From assembly GCA_963747735.1 (NCBI GenBank), contig CAVVGE010000007.1, positions 248,001-312,000 on the forward strand: a stretch of DNA of 64,000 bases, written 5' to 3'. A model generated the notes under the pieces. It searched no databases. It was not told where the DNA came from and worked only from the letters and a program-made list of their open reading frames with translations. Below, piece by piece: positions 34,390 to 42,908 of this stretch. Source of the stretch: AP-15 sp963747735 (lineage in GTDB: Bacteria; Pseudomonadota; Alphaproteobacteria; ATCC43930; CGMCC-115725). Numbering within the stretch: the first letter of the stretch is position 1; each line of letters begins with the position of its first letter. Made by a program: the position numbers and the translations under genes.

Positions 34390-36354
34390 ATGGACAATCT
34401 GCTGATCGCCGCCCGCGCGCTCCACTTTACCGCGGCGGTTTCGCTCTGCGGCATCTTTGCCTATCGCTGCCTTGTTGCCGGCCCGGCCTGGCGGCAGTCG
34501 GGCATCGATTTGATTGATTTGACCGATTTCGCCGGGCGCCGGGGCCTCGATCGGCTCGCTTGGTCGAGCCTGGGGTTGGCGCTGATTTCCGGCGCGGCGT
34601 GGCTGCTGCTGCAATCGTCGATGATGAGCGGGCGGCCGCTCGGCCAGGCGGTGGCACAGGGCGTCGTCGGCGTCGTGCTGACCCGGACCCGGTTTGGCGA
34701 GGTCTGGATCATGCGCGCTGTCTTTGCGGCGGCGCTCGGCGTCTGCCTGCTCGCCGTTCGGCGCCGGCGGATTGCCGGCGCCGCCGATTGGGCGGCGCTG
34801 GTCTCGAGCATCCTGTTTCTCGGCGCGCTCGCCTGGGTCGGGCATGGCGGGGCGACGCCGGGCGCGGCCGGCCGGCTGCATCTGGCGGCCGATATCCTGC
34901 ACCTGCTCGCGGCGGGTGCGTGGCTCGGCATGCTGATCCCCTTGGCGCTGCTCCTGGCCGATGCGCGGCGCCATCGCGATCCGGACCGGGCCCGTCTAGC
35001 GTGGTTGGCGACGGCGCGCTTTTCGAACATCGCCACGGCGGCGGTCGCGGTCCTGTTTGCGGCGGGCCTCGTCAATACCTGGTTTCTCGCCGGCACCATC
35101 CCGGCTCTGATCGGCACTCTCTATGGCCGCCTGCTGCTGCTCAAGGTCGCGATCTTCGCGGTCATGCTGGGGCTCGCAGCGGTCAATCGCCTGCGGCTGA
35201 GCCCGCGCCTCGCCGACCGAGATGCCGGCGCCCGGCCGGCGATCGGCCAGCTGCGGCGCAACGCGCTGATCGAGGCCGGGTGTGGGATTGCGGTGCTGGC
35301 AATCGTCGGCGCGCTCGGCATGCTGCCGCCGGGGCTCCATACCGAGCCGGTCTGGCCGCTGCCGTTCCGCATCGAATTTATCGCGCTGGGATGGCCCGCG
35401 GACGCCGTTCTGGCGGCCCTGGCGCTGCTGGCCTGCCTGTGCGCGGTCGGGATCGCCGGCTCTGCCGCGGTTGGGCATTACCGCCGTGCCATAGCGCCGC
35501 TCGCCGCGCTGCTGCTGTCCCTATTCGCCGGCTGGATTGTGCTGAGGCCGGCAGTGGCGCCGGCCTTCCCGACCAGCTTTTTCGCCTCGCCCGAGGCCTA
35601 TGCGGCGCCATCGGTCGCGCGCGGCAGAGCGATCTACGCCGCAAGCTGTGCGATCTGCCACGGCGCCTCGGGCCGCGGCGACGGCCCGGCCGCGGCCGGT
35701 CTGCCGATCCGGCCGGCCGACCTGACGGCGCCGCACCTGTTCGGCCACGCTCCGGGCGACCTCTTCTGGTGGGTCAGCCACGGCGCCGGGCATAATGTGA
35801 TGCCGGGCTTTGCCGGCGCGATCAGCACCCGCCATCGCTGGGATGTGATCAATTTTGTTCTGGCCCGCGCCGCCGGCGTGCTGTCGCGCGGGATCGGCCC
35901 CGAGATCCGGCCGCAAGCCGGCTTTCCGGTTCCCGATTTCGCCTTTGAGCAAAGCGGCCGGCAGCAAACCCTGGCGGAGCTGCTCAAGCACGGGCCGGTT
36001 TTGCTGGTGCTGTTCGCGCCGCCCGCTCCGACAGCTCGTTTGGCGCAGCTGGCGGCAGCCGGGCCGCAGCTCGCTGCCGCGAAGCTCGACGTGCTCGCGG
36101 TCGATACCGGCCCTGTCGCGGCACCGGTGCCGGAAACCGTCTCGGTCTCGGACGAGGTGCGCTCGGTGCTGGCGTTGTTCGCCCCGCAGCAGGGGGTGAC
36201 CGAGCTGATGCTCGATCGCTCCGGCGTTGCGCGCGCACGCTGGACCAGCAGCAGCGGGAGCGGGCTGGCAAATGCCGCCGCTCTGGCCGCCGACGCGGGG
36301 CGCGTCGCCCGTTTTGCCGCGGCGATGCCGAGCCATGCCGGGCATGCTCACTGA
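34390..36354 (+). CDS. CopD copper membrane protein fused to cytochrome c and a thioredoxin-fold domain
   Basis: A 654-residue fusion. Residues 1-320 are a CopD-type region of about eight hydrophobic segments, with His in ARALHFTAAVSL, LRAW-like turns and HLAADILHLLAAGAWLG. Residues 385-510 form a c-type cytochrome: CAICHGASGRGDG (heme motif starting at about residue 420) and a distal Met near NVMPGF. The final part (about 515-650) has the strand pattern of an AhpC/TSA or SCO-like thioredoxin fold (PVLLVLFAPPAP), but no Cys pair. It may couple copper uptake to electron transfer. Ends in HAGHAH, a His-rich tail. Confidence 0.85.
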   Translation: MDNLLIAARALHFTAAVSLCGIFAYRCLVAGPAWRQSGIDLIDLTDFAGRRGLDRLAWSSLGLALISGAAWLLLQSSMMSGRPLGQAVAQGVVGVVLTRTRFGEVWIMRAVFAAALGVCLLAVRRRRIAGAADWAALVSSILFLGALAWVGHGGATPGAAGRLHLAADILHLLAAGAWLGMLIPLALLLADARRHRDPDRARLAWLATARFSNIATAAVAVLFAAGLVNTWFLAGTIPALIGTLYGRLLLLKVAIFAVMLGLAAVNRLRLSPRLADRDAGARPAIGQLRRNALIEAGCGIAVLAIVGALGMLPPGLHTEPVWPLPFRIEFIALGWPADAVLAALALLACLCAVGIAGSAAVGHYRRAIAPLAALLLSLFAGWIVLRPAVAPAFPTSFFASPEAYAAPSVARGRAIYAASCAICHGASGRGDGPAAAGLPIRPADLTAPHLFGHAPGDLFWWVSHGAGHNVMPGFAGAISTRHRWDVINFVLARAAGVLSRGIGPEIRPQAGFPVPDFAFEQSGRQQTLAELLKHGPVLLVLFAPPAPTARLAQLAAAGPQLAAAKLDVLAVDTGPVAAPVPETVSVSDEVRSVLALFAPQQGVTELMLDRSGVARARWTSSSGSGLANAAALAADAGRVARFAAAMPSHAGHAH

Positions 36355-36361
36355 GCCCGCC

Positions 36362-37087
36362 TCATCCGGCTGGCGGCTGTGTGGTCCGGCGCGCGCCGGC
36401 GAGCTTGTCGACGAGCTCGCGGTCTTGGAGCAGCTCGGCCGCCGCGCCGCTATAGACGACCTTGCCGTTGTCGAGGACATAGGCGCGGTCGGCGATCGCC
36501 AGCGACAATGGCGCGTTCTGCTCGATCAGCAGCACCGAAACGCCTTCGCCCTGCATCCGCCGGACAATCTGCATCACTTCTCTGACGACGAGCGGTGCCA
36601 GGCCCTGCGAGGGCTCGTCGAGCAGAATGAGCCGCGGGTTGAGCAACAGCGGGCGGCCGATCGCCAGCATCTCCTGCTCGCCGCCCGACAGCTGGCGCCC
36701 GAGCTGCGATTTGCGCTCCTCGAGCCGCGGGAACAGCTGGAACACCCGCTCGATCGTCCAGGGGCCGGGCCGGGCGAGCGGCACCCGCAAATTTTCCAGG
36801 ACGGTCAGGTTGCCAAAAATCTTGCGCCCTTCGGGCACATAGCCGACGCCGAGCGCGGCGATCCGGTGCGGTGGCCAAGCCGTCGTGTTGGCGCCGAAAA
36901 TTTCGATCTTGCCGTGGCGCGGCGGGGTCAGCCCGATCAGGCTGCGCACCGTCGTCGTCTTGCCCGCGCCGTTGCGCCCGAGGAGGGTGACGATCTCGCC
37001 CTCGCCGACCTCGATCGACACACCTTGGAGGATGTGGCTCTTGCCGTAATAGGTGTGAATGTCCGCGGCGACGAGGATCGGCTTCAC
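36362..37087 (-). CDS. livF: Branched-chain amino acid ABC transporter ATP-binding protein LivF (operon 2)
   Basis: A 241-residue ATPase. Walker A GRNGAGKTTT, signature LSGGEQEML and Walker B LILLDEPSQGLAP are all intact. The start is GTG 37087, whose first three bases overlap the TGA of livG (GTGA at 37084-37087). It is the last gene of operon 2 and lies 8 bp from the convergent CopD gene, so there is little room for a terminator. The tail is Arg/Thr/Pro-rich. Confidence 0.93.
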   Translation of the reverse strand: MKPILVAADIHTYYGKSHILQGVSIEVGEGEIVTLLGRNGAGKTTTVRSLIGLTPPRHGKIEIFGANTTAWPPHRIAALGVGYVPEGRKIFGNLTVLENLRVPLARPGPWTIERVFQLFPRLEERKSQLGRQLSGGEQEMLAIGRPLLLNPRLILLDEPSQGLAPLVVREVMQIVRRMQGEGVSVLLIEQNAPLSLAIADRAYVLDNGKVVYSGAAAELLQDRELVDKLAGARRTTQPPAG

Positions 37088-37902
37088 TGCGCCTCCCCGA
37101 GATAGGCGGCGCGGACCCGTTCGTCGGCGGCGATTGCCTCGGGTGTGCCGGCCGCGAGCGTGCGGCCCTGGTCGAGCACGGTGATGTGCTCGGCGAGGCC
37201 GAAGACGATATCCATGTCGTGCTCGATAAAGAGGATGGCGGTGCGCTGCTCGCGATGCAGGCGGCGCACCAATTCGACCATGTGCTCGGTCTCGGCGTCG
37301 CCCATCCCGGCAGTCGGCTCGTCGAGCAGAACCAGGCGGGGCTCGAGGCTCAACGCCATCGCCATCTCGACGACGCGCTGGTCGCCATGGGCGAGCGCCC
37401 CGACGATGTGGTCCGCCTTTGTCGCAAGGTCCATGATTTCGAGCAGCTCGAACACCCGCCGCTCGATCGCGCGCCGCTGGGCCGGCCGCAGCCACGGCCG
37501 GGCATTGACGCCGGCGGCGGTCTCGAAACCGATCCGGACATTCTCGAAGACGGTCAGGTCGGGGAGAATTTCGGTGATCTGAAATGTCCGCACGATGCCG
37601 CGCGCGACGCGCTTGACGACGGGCAAGACGGTGATGTCCTCGCCGTCGAATACAATTTTGCCGGAAGTCACCGGCACAAAGCCGCTGATCAGGTTGAAAA
37701 AGGTCGTCTTGCCGGCGCCGTTGGGGCCGATCACGGCGCGCAATTCGCCGCTCGCCATCGCGAACGAGACATCGTCCACCGCGCGCAACGGGCCGAAATG
37801 ACGCGAGACGCCGTCGAGGCGCAGCAGCGCAGGCTTCTCGGCCGGCGCGGCGTCGCGCTCGCGGCGACGGCCGAGGTCCGGCGCAACCTTCATCAGGCTC
37901 AT
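37084..37902 (-). CDS. livG: Branched-chain amino acid ABC transporter ATP-binding protein LivG (operon 2)
   Basis: A 272-residue ATPase. The N-terminal extension (MSLMKVAPDLGRRRERDAAP) precedes Walker A GPNGAGKTT (about residues 60-68). The Q-loop region FQITEILPDLTVFENV follows. The signature region AHGDQRVVEMAMAL is degenerate, as in many LivG proteins, and Walker B is LVLLDEPTAGM. The start is ATG 37902 because the ATGA overlaps the livM stop (37899-37902). The long open frame continuing upstream is only an antisense-free shadow of livM. Confidence 0.93.
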   Translation of the reverse strand: MSLMKVAPDLGRRRERDAAPAEKPALLRLDGVSRHFGPLRAVDDVSFAMASGELRAVIGPNGAGKTTFFNLISGFVPVTSGKIVFDGEDITVLPVVKRVARGIVRTFQITEILPDLTVFENVRIGFETAAGVNARPWLRPAQRRAIERRVFELLEIMDLATKADHIVGALAHGDQRVVEMAMALSLEPRLVLLDEPTAGMGDAETEHMVELVRRLHREQRTAILFIEHDMDIVFGLAEHITVLDQGRTLAAGTPEAIAADERVRAAYLGEAQ

Positions 37903-38837
37903 GCCGCTCTCGCCCGCCGCGACAAGACCCCCAACAGCCCGTCCGGAAACAACAGGACGATCAACACAAAAATCAGGCCGATAAAGGTCATCCAATTGCC
38001 GGTGACGCTCGACAGGTAATCCTGCGCGACGACAAAGATCACGACACCGACCAAAGGCCCCCAAAAGCTGCGCATGCCGCCGAGGACGATCATGATGACA
38101 AAATCGCCCGACAGGATCCAGTGCAGGTCTTGCGGCGAGGTGAAGTTGAACAAAAGGGCATTTAGCGAGCCGGCAAGCGCGGTAATGAAACCGGCGACCG
38201 CAAAGGCCGCCCAGACATACCGATTGATGCGGATCCCGAGAAACTCCATGCGCCGGCGGTTCTCGCGGATGCCGACCCAGGTGTGGCCCAGCGGCGATTG
38301 CAGCAATATCCACATGACCGCCACCGCAATCGTAAAGCAGAGCAGCACGAGATAATAAAAATTTGTCGCGGTCAGCGCGATCTGGAACGAGCCCAAATGC
38401 AGCGGTTGCCGGGCGAAGCCGGCAAGCCCGTCCTCGCCGCCGGTGACGTTGTTCCAGCGCACGGCGACAAAATAAAACAGCTGGCCGATCGCGATCGTGA
38501 TCATCGCAAAGTAGATGCCGCGGCGGCGCATCACCAGCGGGCCCAGGATCGTCGCGGCGAGACCGCCGGCCAACGTGCCGATCAGGATCGCGAGCGGCGT
38601 GCTTGGCGCCAGGTACTTCAACGCCATGCCGGCGCCGTAGGCGCCGAGCCCGAAATACGCCGCCTGGCCGAAGGACAGCCCGCCGGTGAAGCCGATCAGG
38701 AGATTGAGGCCCATGGTCGCGATGCCGTAGACCAATACCTTGGAGCCAAGCGTCGTATAGCCGCCGATCGCCGGCAGCCACCAGGGCAGCGCCAGCAGGA
38801 CCGCCCAGCCGGCGGCGATCGCGAGGCTGCGCCTCAT
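37899..38837 (-). CDS. livM: Branched-chain amino acid ABC transporter permease LivM (operon 2)
   Basis: A 312-residue permease with about nine hydrophobic segments. The family core is GLNLLIGFTGGLSFGQAAYFGLGAY (about residues 43-67), and IRENRRRMEFLGIRINRYVW (about 193-212) is the loop that docks on LivF/LivG. It overlaps livH by ATGA (38834-38837) and livG by ATGA, which is typical of tightly coupled Liv operons. Confidence 0.93.
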   Translation of the reverse strand: MRRSLAIAAGWAVLLALPWWLPAIGGYTTLGSKVLVYGIATMGLNLLIGFTGGLSFGQAAYFGLGAYGAGMALKYLAPSTPLAILIGTLAGGLAATILGPLVMRRRGIYFAMITIAIGQLFYFVAVRWNNVTGGEDGLAGFARQPLHLGSFQIALTATNFYYLVLLCFTIAVAVMWILLQSPLGHTWVGIRENRRRMEFLGIRINRYVWAAFAVAGFITALAGSLNALLFNFTSPQDLHWILSGDFVIMIVLGGMRSFWGPLVGVVIFVVAQDYLSSVTGNWMTFIGLIFVLIVLLFPDGLLGVLSRRARAA

Positions 38838-39703
38838 TCGAAAAGCCCCTCCTCGCCGAGGAGGCCGCGCGGCCGGATCACCAGCACGACCAGCATCAAG
38901 AGATAGATCGCTGCCTCGCTGGCGGCCGGGTAATAGGTGGTGACGATCCCCGCGGCGAGCCCGATCAGAAGGCCGCCGAGGATCGCTCCGGGCAGGCTGC
39001 CGACGCCGCCGACAATGATCGCGACAAAGCTCGGCATGATCAGGCTGTTACCCATCGGCGGCGTCAGACCGAGGACACCGGCGGCGAGCACGCCGGCGAG
39101 GCCGGCAAAAAAGCAGCCGAGCCCGAAATTGAGGGCGCGCAGCCGGAAGATGTTCACACCCAGCGCCGAGACTGTTTCGAGGTCGCGAATGCCGGCCCGG
39201 ATACGGATGCCGATCAGGCTGTAGCGCAGCAGGAGATAGAGGCCGAGCACCACCGCGACAGTGATCGCGATCACCAGGACACGGTATCCGGTGATAAAGA
39301 AATAGGCCTCGCTCAACGGCGAATTGAGCGCGGCCGGGATCTCGAACGGCAGGCCTTGCGCGCCCCATATGGTGCGCGTCAAGTCTTCGATGATCAGCGC
39401 CAAGCCAAAGGTCAGCAACAGGCTATAGAGCGGATCGCGGCGGCGATAGAGCGGCCGGATCAAAACCCGCTCGGCGACGAGCCCGAGGCCGCCCGCCACC
39501 ACCGGCGCGGCGATCAACGCCCCCCAAAATCCGAGATAGGGGCTGAGCGTGTAGGCGATATAGGCGCCGATCACGAGAAACCCGCCATGCGCCATGTTGA
39601 TGACGGAGTTGAGGCTCAAAATTTGCGCGAGCCCCAACGCCATCAGCGCATAGAACACACCCTGGATCAGGCCGTTGAACGCATCGAACAACAGGAGCTG
39701 CAT
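38834..39703 (-). CDS. livH: Branched-chain amino acid ABC transporter permease LivH (operon 2)
   Basis: A 289-residue permease. GVFYALMALGLAQILSLNSVINMAHGGF (about residues 15-42) and GIRDLETVSALGVNIFRLRAL (about 174-194) are the LivH signatures. It has about eight hydrophobic segments. It sits 53 bp downstream of the substrate-binding gene and starts the tightly overlapping run livH-livM-livG-livF. Confidence 0.93.
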   Translation of the reverse strand: MQLLLFDAFNGLIQGVFYALMALGLAQILSLNSVINMAHGGFLVIGAYIAYTLSPYLGFWGALIAAPVVAGGLGLVAERVLIRPLYRRRDPLYSLLLTFGLALIIEDLTRTIWGAQGLPFEIPAALNSPLSEAYFFITGYRVLVIAITVAVVLGLYLLLRYSLIGIRIRAGIRDLETVSALGVNIFRLRALNFGLGCFFAGLAGVLAAGVLGLTPPMGNSLIMPSFVAIIVGGVGSLPGAILGGLLIGLAAGIVTTYYPAASEAAIYLLMLVVLVIRPRGLLGEEGLFE

Positions 39704-39756
39704 GCGTCACGTTTCCCGTGCGGCCCTCTTTGGGGCGCGGCGCCGGCGGCGACGGT

Positions 39757-41004
39757 TCAGCTCGGGTAGTCGAGCTTGCAGCCGGTCTCGCTGACCGGCA
39801 GCGAAGTCTTGTCGCCGGCGACGATGTCGGCGACCTTGAACAGGCTCGGATAGGTCCCGTCCGGCAAATCTTCGCCCGGAAACTCGCTCGCCATCAGCTG
39901 GTGGTCCTCCGGCCGGAAATAGACCTTGTGCGGCTGCAATTTGATTTCGGGCGGCAGCTCCAGGCCCTCGAGCGCATGCGCCATTTTTACCGGGTCGACC
40001 GATTTCGCCTTCTCCGCGCCCAGCGCCAGCGCATGCAGCCCGGCATAGCCGAACCAGGTGCGGGCGCTCGGCCAGGTCCCGTCGGGATAGGCCTTCTGAT
40101 AGTTTGCGACATATTCCTTGACACCGGGCGTGTCGGGCTGGTCCCACCACCATTCGAGCGTCCACCAGCCGATCCGCGCCTCCTTGGGCAGCGCCCGCAA
40201 CACTTCGAGCTCGCTCAGCCCGCCGCCGATCGGGAATTTTTTGGTCAGCCCGAACTGCGCCGCCTGCTTCATCGAGTTGACCAGGTCCTGGCCGTCGGTC
40301 AGGTTGATCAGCACGTCGGGCTTTGTCGCCTGCGCCTTGATCAGATACGACGAAAAATCGGTGGTGCCGAGCGGCGCCAGCGAGTTGCCCAGCACCGTGC
40401 CGCCAAAGCCCTTGAGAATCTTCGCGTAAGCTTCCTGGAGGGTATGGCCGAAGGCATAGTCGGGCGTGATGAAATACCATTTGCCGCCGAACTTATGAAA
40501 CAGCGTGCCGGCGAGACCGGCGGCGAGCATGTAGGTCGTGGTGCAGATGCGGAACGTCGTCCAGTGGCATTGCTTCCCGGTCACCGGGTCGGTGTGGCCG
40601 CCGGTTACCATGTAGATCACACCCTTGTTGTGCGCAGTCTGGTTGACCGAGAGCGCCGTCGCCGACGACACCGCCCCCATCAGCATCGCGCACCCGTCCT
40701 GATCGATCAGCTTCGATGCCTTTTGCGCGGCGAGGCCGGCGTTGGCGTTGTCGTCTTCGATCAGCAATTCGACTTTGCGCCCGACCATGCCGCCTTTCGC
40801 ATTGATCTCGGCGAGCGCCATCTTGGCGCCGCGCACCTCGCTCTCTCCCTCGGCCGCATAGGTTCCGGTCAACGGGTCGTGCATGCCGATTTTGACGGGT
40901 TTTTCGCCTTGGCCGAAAGCCAGGATCGGCGGCGCCGCAACGGCCGCGGCACCAAGCGCCAGCCCCGCTTTGACGACACGCCGGCGCGTCAACGACCTAG
41001 GCAT
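39757..41004 (-). CDS. ABC transporter substrate-binding protein, Liv family, Tat-type signal (operon 2)
   Basis: A 415-residue binding protein. The N-terminus has a twin-arginine-like signal (LTRRRVVKAGLALGAAAVA), so it may be exported folded. The mature fold starts at KIGMHDPLTGTYAAEGESEVRG and includes LIEDDNANAGLAAQKA and YFITPDYAFGHTLQEAY, typical of the type I periplasmic binding fold. It is the first gene of operon 2. The ligand is unknown; amide, urea or amino acid are possible. Confidence 0.9.
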   Translation of the reverse strand: MPRSLTRRRVVKAGLALGAAAVAAPPILAFGQGEKPVKIGMHDPLTGTYAAEGESEVRGAKMALAEINAKGGMVGRKVELLIEDDNANAGLAAQKASKLIDQDGCAMLMGAVSSATALSVNQTAHNKGVIYMVTGGHTDPVTGKQCHWTTFRICTTTYMLAAGLAGTLFHKFGGKWYFITPDYAFGHTLQEAYAKILKGFGGTVLGNSLAPLGTTDFSSYLIKAQATKPDVLINLTDGQDLVNSMKQAAQFGLTKKFPIGGGLSELEVLRALPKEARIGWWTLEWWWDQPDTPGVKEYVANYQKAYPDGTWPSARTWFGYAGLHALALGAEKAKSVDPVKMAHALEGLELPPEIKLQPHKVYFRPEDHQLMASEFPGEDLPDGTYPSLFKVADIVAGDKTSLPVSETGCKLDYPS

Positions 41005-41131
41005 TCTCGACCTCCCGTTCGGTTTGGTTGCCCGCCTGTATCGCTGCGGGGTGCGCCGACAACTTGCCTTGAAACCCGTATCGGGTCCATGCGCATCTTG
41101 GCGCAGCCGGGCATTGCGCGCGAAGGCGGGT

Positions 41132-41977
41132 TCAGACCGCCAGCTCGCACCAGATCGGGGTGTGGTCCGAAGCGCGCTCCTTGGCCCTGGGCTTTTTGTC
41201 GATGTCGCAGGCGACAGCCCGGTCGGCGGCGTGCGGCGACAGCAACAGATGATCGATGCGCAAGCCCTCGTCGCGGTTCCAGCGCCCGGCCTGGTAATCC
41301 CAAAAGGTGTAGCGGTGCGGCTCGCGGTGAAAGACGCGGTAGCAATCGGTCAGCCCCAGATTCATCAACGCCCGAAACCGCGAGCGCGCTTCGAGCCGGC
41401 ACAGCGCATCCTCGCGCCACGCAACCGGGTCGTACACATCCTCGTCGGCGGGGCAGATGTATGCGAAGAGCCGGCACAGCGCATCCTCGCGCCACGCAAC
41501 CGGGTCGTACACATCCTCGTCGGCGGGGCAGATGTTAAAATCGCCAGCCAAAACAAACGGCGCCTCGCAGCGCAAAAGGTCGCGCGCGCGATTGACCAGC
41601 TCCCCCATCCAGGCGAGCTTGTAGGTGAATTTGTCGGTCCCGACCGGGTTGCCGTTCGGCAGGTAGATCGAGGCGACCCGCACCGCGCCGAACGAGGCTT
41701 CGAGATAGCGCGCCTGCGGGTCCTGGCTCATGCCCGGCAGCCCGCAAACGAGGTCCGCGGCCGGTGTTTTCGACAACAGCGCCACACCGTTATAGGCGCG
41801 CTGGCCGATGGTCTCGACGTGATAGCCGAGCCCCTTGATTTCGAGCGCCGGGAAATCCGCCGCCGGGCATTTGGTCTCCTGCAGACACAAAACATCGGGT
41901 TGCGCCTCTTCGAGAAAGGCGAGCAGCAGCGGCAGCCGCACCTTGACCGAGTTGACGTTCCAGGTCGCTATCTTCAC
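41132..41977 (-). CDS. xth: Exodeoxyribonuclease III with a 25-residue internal duplication
   Basis: A 281-residue AP endonuclease/3'-5' exonuclease of base-excision repair. Motifs are KIATWNVNSVKVR at the start, LQETK (about residues 32-36), the catalytic GDFN (about 145-148), RIDHLLLS and SDHTPIW at the end. Just after GDFN the block ICPADEDVYDPVAWREDALC appears twice, from a 68-bp direct repeat with 7-bp spacer (41393-41460 and 41468-41535). Without the extra copy the protein would have 256 residues, the normal length. Whether it still works is uncertain. Confidence 0.93.
   Translation of the reverse strand: MKIATWNVNSVKVRLPLLLAFLEEAQPDVLCLQETKCPAADFPALEIKGLGYHVETIGQRAYNGVALLSKTPAADLVCGLPGMSQDPQARYLEASFGAVRVASIYLPNGNPVGTDKFTYKLAWMGELVNRARDLLRCEAPFVLAGDFNICPADEDVYDPVAWREDALCRLFAYICPADEDVYDPVAWREDALCRLEARSRFRALMNLGLTDCYRVFHREPHRYTFWDYQAGRWNRDEGLRIDHLLLSPHAADRAVACDIDKKPRAKERASDHTPIWCELAV
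41393..41535. repeat. In-frame 68-bp direct duplication inside xth
   Basis: Copies 41393-41460 and 41468-41535 are identical over 68 bp; the period is 75 bp, i.e. 25 codons. The spacer is ATGCGAA. Complete identity means the event is recent or is an assembly artefact. Confidence 0.9.
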
Positions 41978-42211
41978 GCCTCACCCCACCGCCGCAGCCC
42001 GCGCGCCCCTCCTTTTAGGGCACGCCGCGAATAGCGCAACCCGCCGCCCGTCCCGAACAGACCTGGCCGGGCAGGTCGCCCTTCTCGGATGCTGGTCCAG
42101 GCAGAGAGCCGAATACTCAGGCGACGTTGGATCATCGGCGCCTTCGCGCCGGAACCGGTCGTTCGATCAAACGGCTTGAATGGGTCAAGCCTACCCGAAG
42201 CCGTCTCGCGG

Positions 42212-42250
42212 GCCGCCCAGATCGAACTGCCGCAGTTCGATCTGGGCGGC
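42212..42250 (-). terminator. 18-bp hairpin after the NTF2-like gene
   Basis: A perfect 18-bp stem (42212-42229 with 42233-42250) with loop CCG lies 26 bp downstream of the stop of the minus-strand SnoaL-like gene. It is a strong candidate terminator or transcript end, although no T tract follows. The rest of the 298-bp gap 41978-42275 holds no gene. Confidence 0.55.
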
Positions 42251-42275
42251 GAAGTCGGGCCGGCCAGGCAGCAAA

Positions 42276-42743
42276 TTACAACTCAGGCACCACCGCAGCC
42301 TTCATTTCCTTGATGAGCCACTTGCCGTTGATGCGTACCAACGCGTCGTCGGAATTCGAATGCACGGCGATCTTGTTCGCGGTCTTATCGATCCACAGAC
42401 ATTCGAAGTACAGATGCGCCCGATCACCCTGGACGTCGTAGCGGATACGGAAGGCGGGGGTGTAGCCCACCCACTGATTTTGCGGCCGGAAGGGTCCGGA
42501 TGCCTGCCAAAAGACCTTTACCTGATCCTTGCCGGAATACGTCTTGCCTCCTGACATGATCACCGCATCATCGGTAAACAGTGACAGCATCAGATCGAGA
42601 TTCTTGGTTGATCCCGCCTGGTGAAAGGCGATTTCCATTTGATGAAAAGCCATAAAATCTTGTGCATTCTCTTCGGTGCCGGCGCTCGCCCCGCCGGCCA
42701 GGCAGGTGACCAGTATCGCAGCGATCTTTAGGACATGCTTCAT
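42276..42743 (-). CDS. Exported SnoaL/NTF2-fold protein
   Basis: A 155-residue protein. A signal peptide (ILKIAAILVTCLAGGASAG-like; residues 1-22) is followed by an NTF2-like fold: FMAFHQMEIAFHQAGSTKNLDL, LSLFTDDAVIMSGGKTYSGK and RINGKWLIKEMKA. This scaffold is used for small-molecule binding or ketosteroid-isomerase-like chemistry; no catalytic set can be named. ATG 42743 has GGAGGGAACC in front. It is divergent from the CadC-like regulator, which may control it. Confidence 0.8.
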   Translation of the reverse strand: MKHVLKIAAILVTCLAGGASAGTEENAQDFMAFHQMEIAFHQAGSTKNLDLMLSLFTDDAVIMSGGKTYSGKDQVKVFWQASGPFRPQNQWVGYTPAFRIRYDVQGDRAHLYFECLWIDKTANKIAVHSNSDDALVRINGKWLIKEMKAAVVPEL

Positions 42744-42908
42744 GGTTCCCTCCGTCGACCATGCCGAGCGGGCGATTACACGGCGGATGTGCCATGGCAT
42801 CGCCGATTTCTTCGCTCCATCGATTAGGATAAGATCGTCCCGCTTGGAGGTAACGAGAGAACGGCGAAAAACACACGAAAACGCCGCGAAATCGTGGAGG
42901 ACGGCCCA

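Noticed and set aside
41393..41535. Direct repeats in xth considered as a mini-CRISPR or mobile element
   Set aside because: Only two copies, in frame inside a gene, with a 7-bp gap; a simple tandem duplication.
39718..41538. A 606-residue plus-strand frame opposite the Liv binding-protein and xth genes
   Set aside because: Arg/Pro-rich and antisense to well-conserved genes; its C-terminal repeats mirror the xth duplication. It is a by-product of GC-rich codon use.
42212..42250. 18-bp hairpin considered as a second retron msd
   Set aside because: Loop of only 3 nt, no RT gene nearby; better as a terminator-like hairpin.
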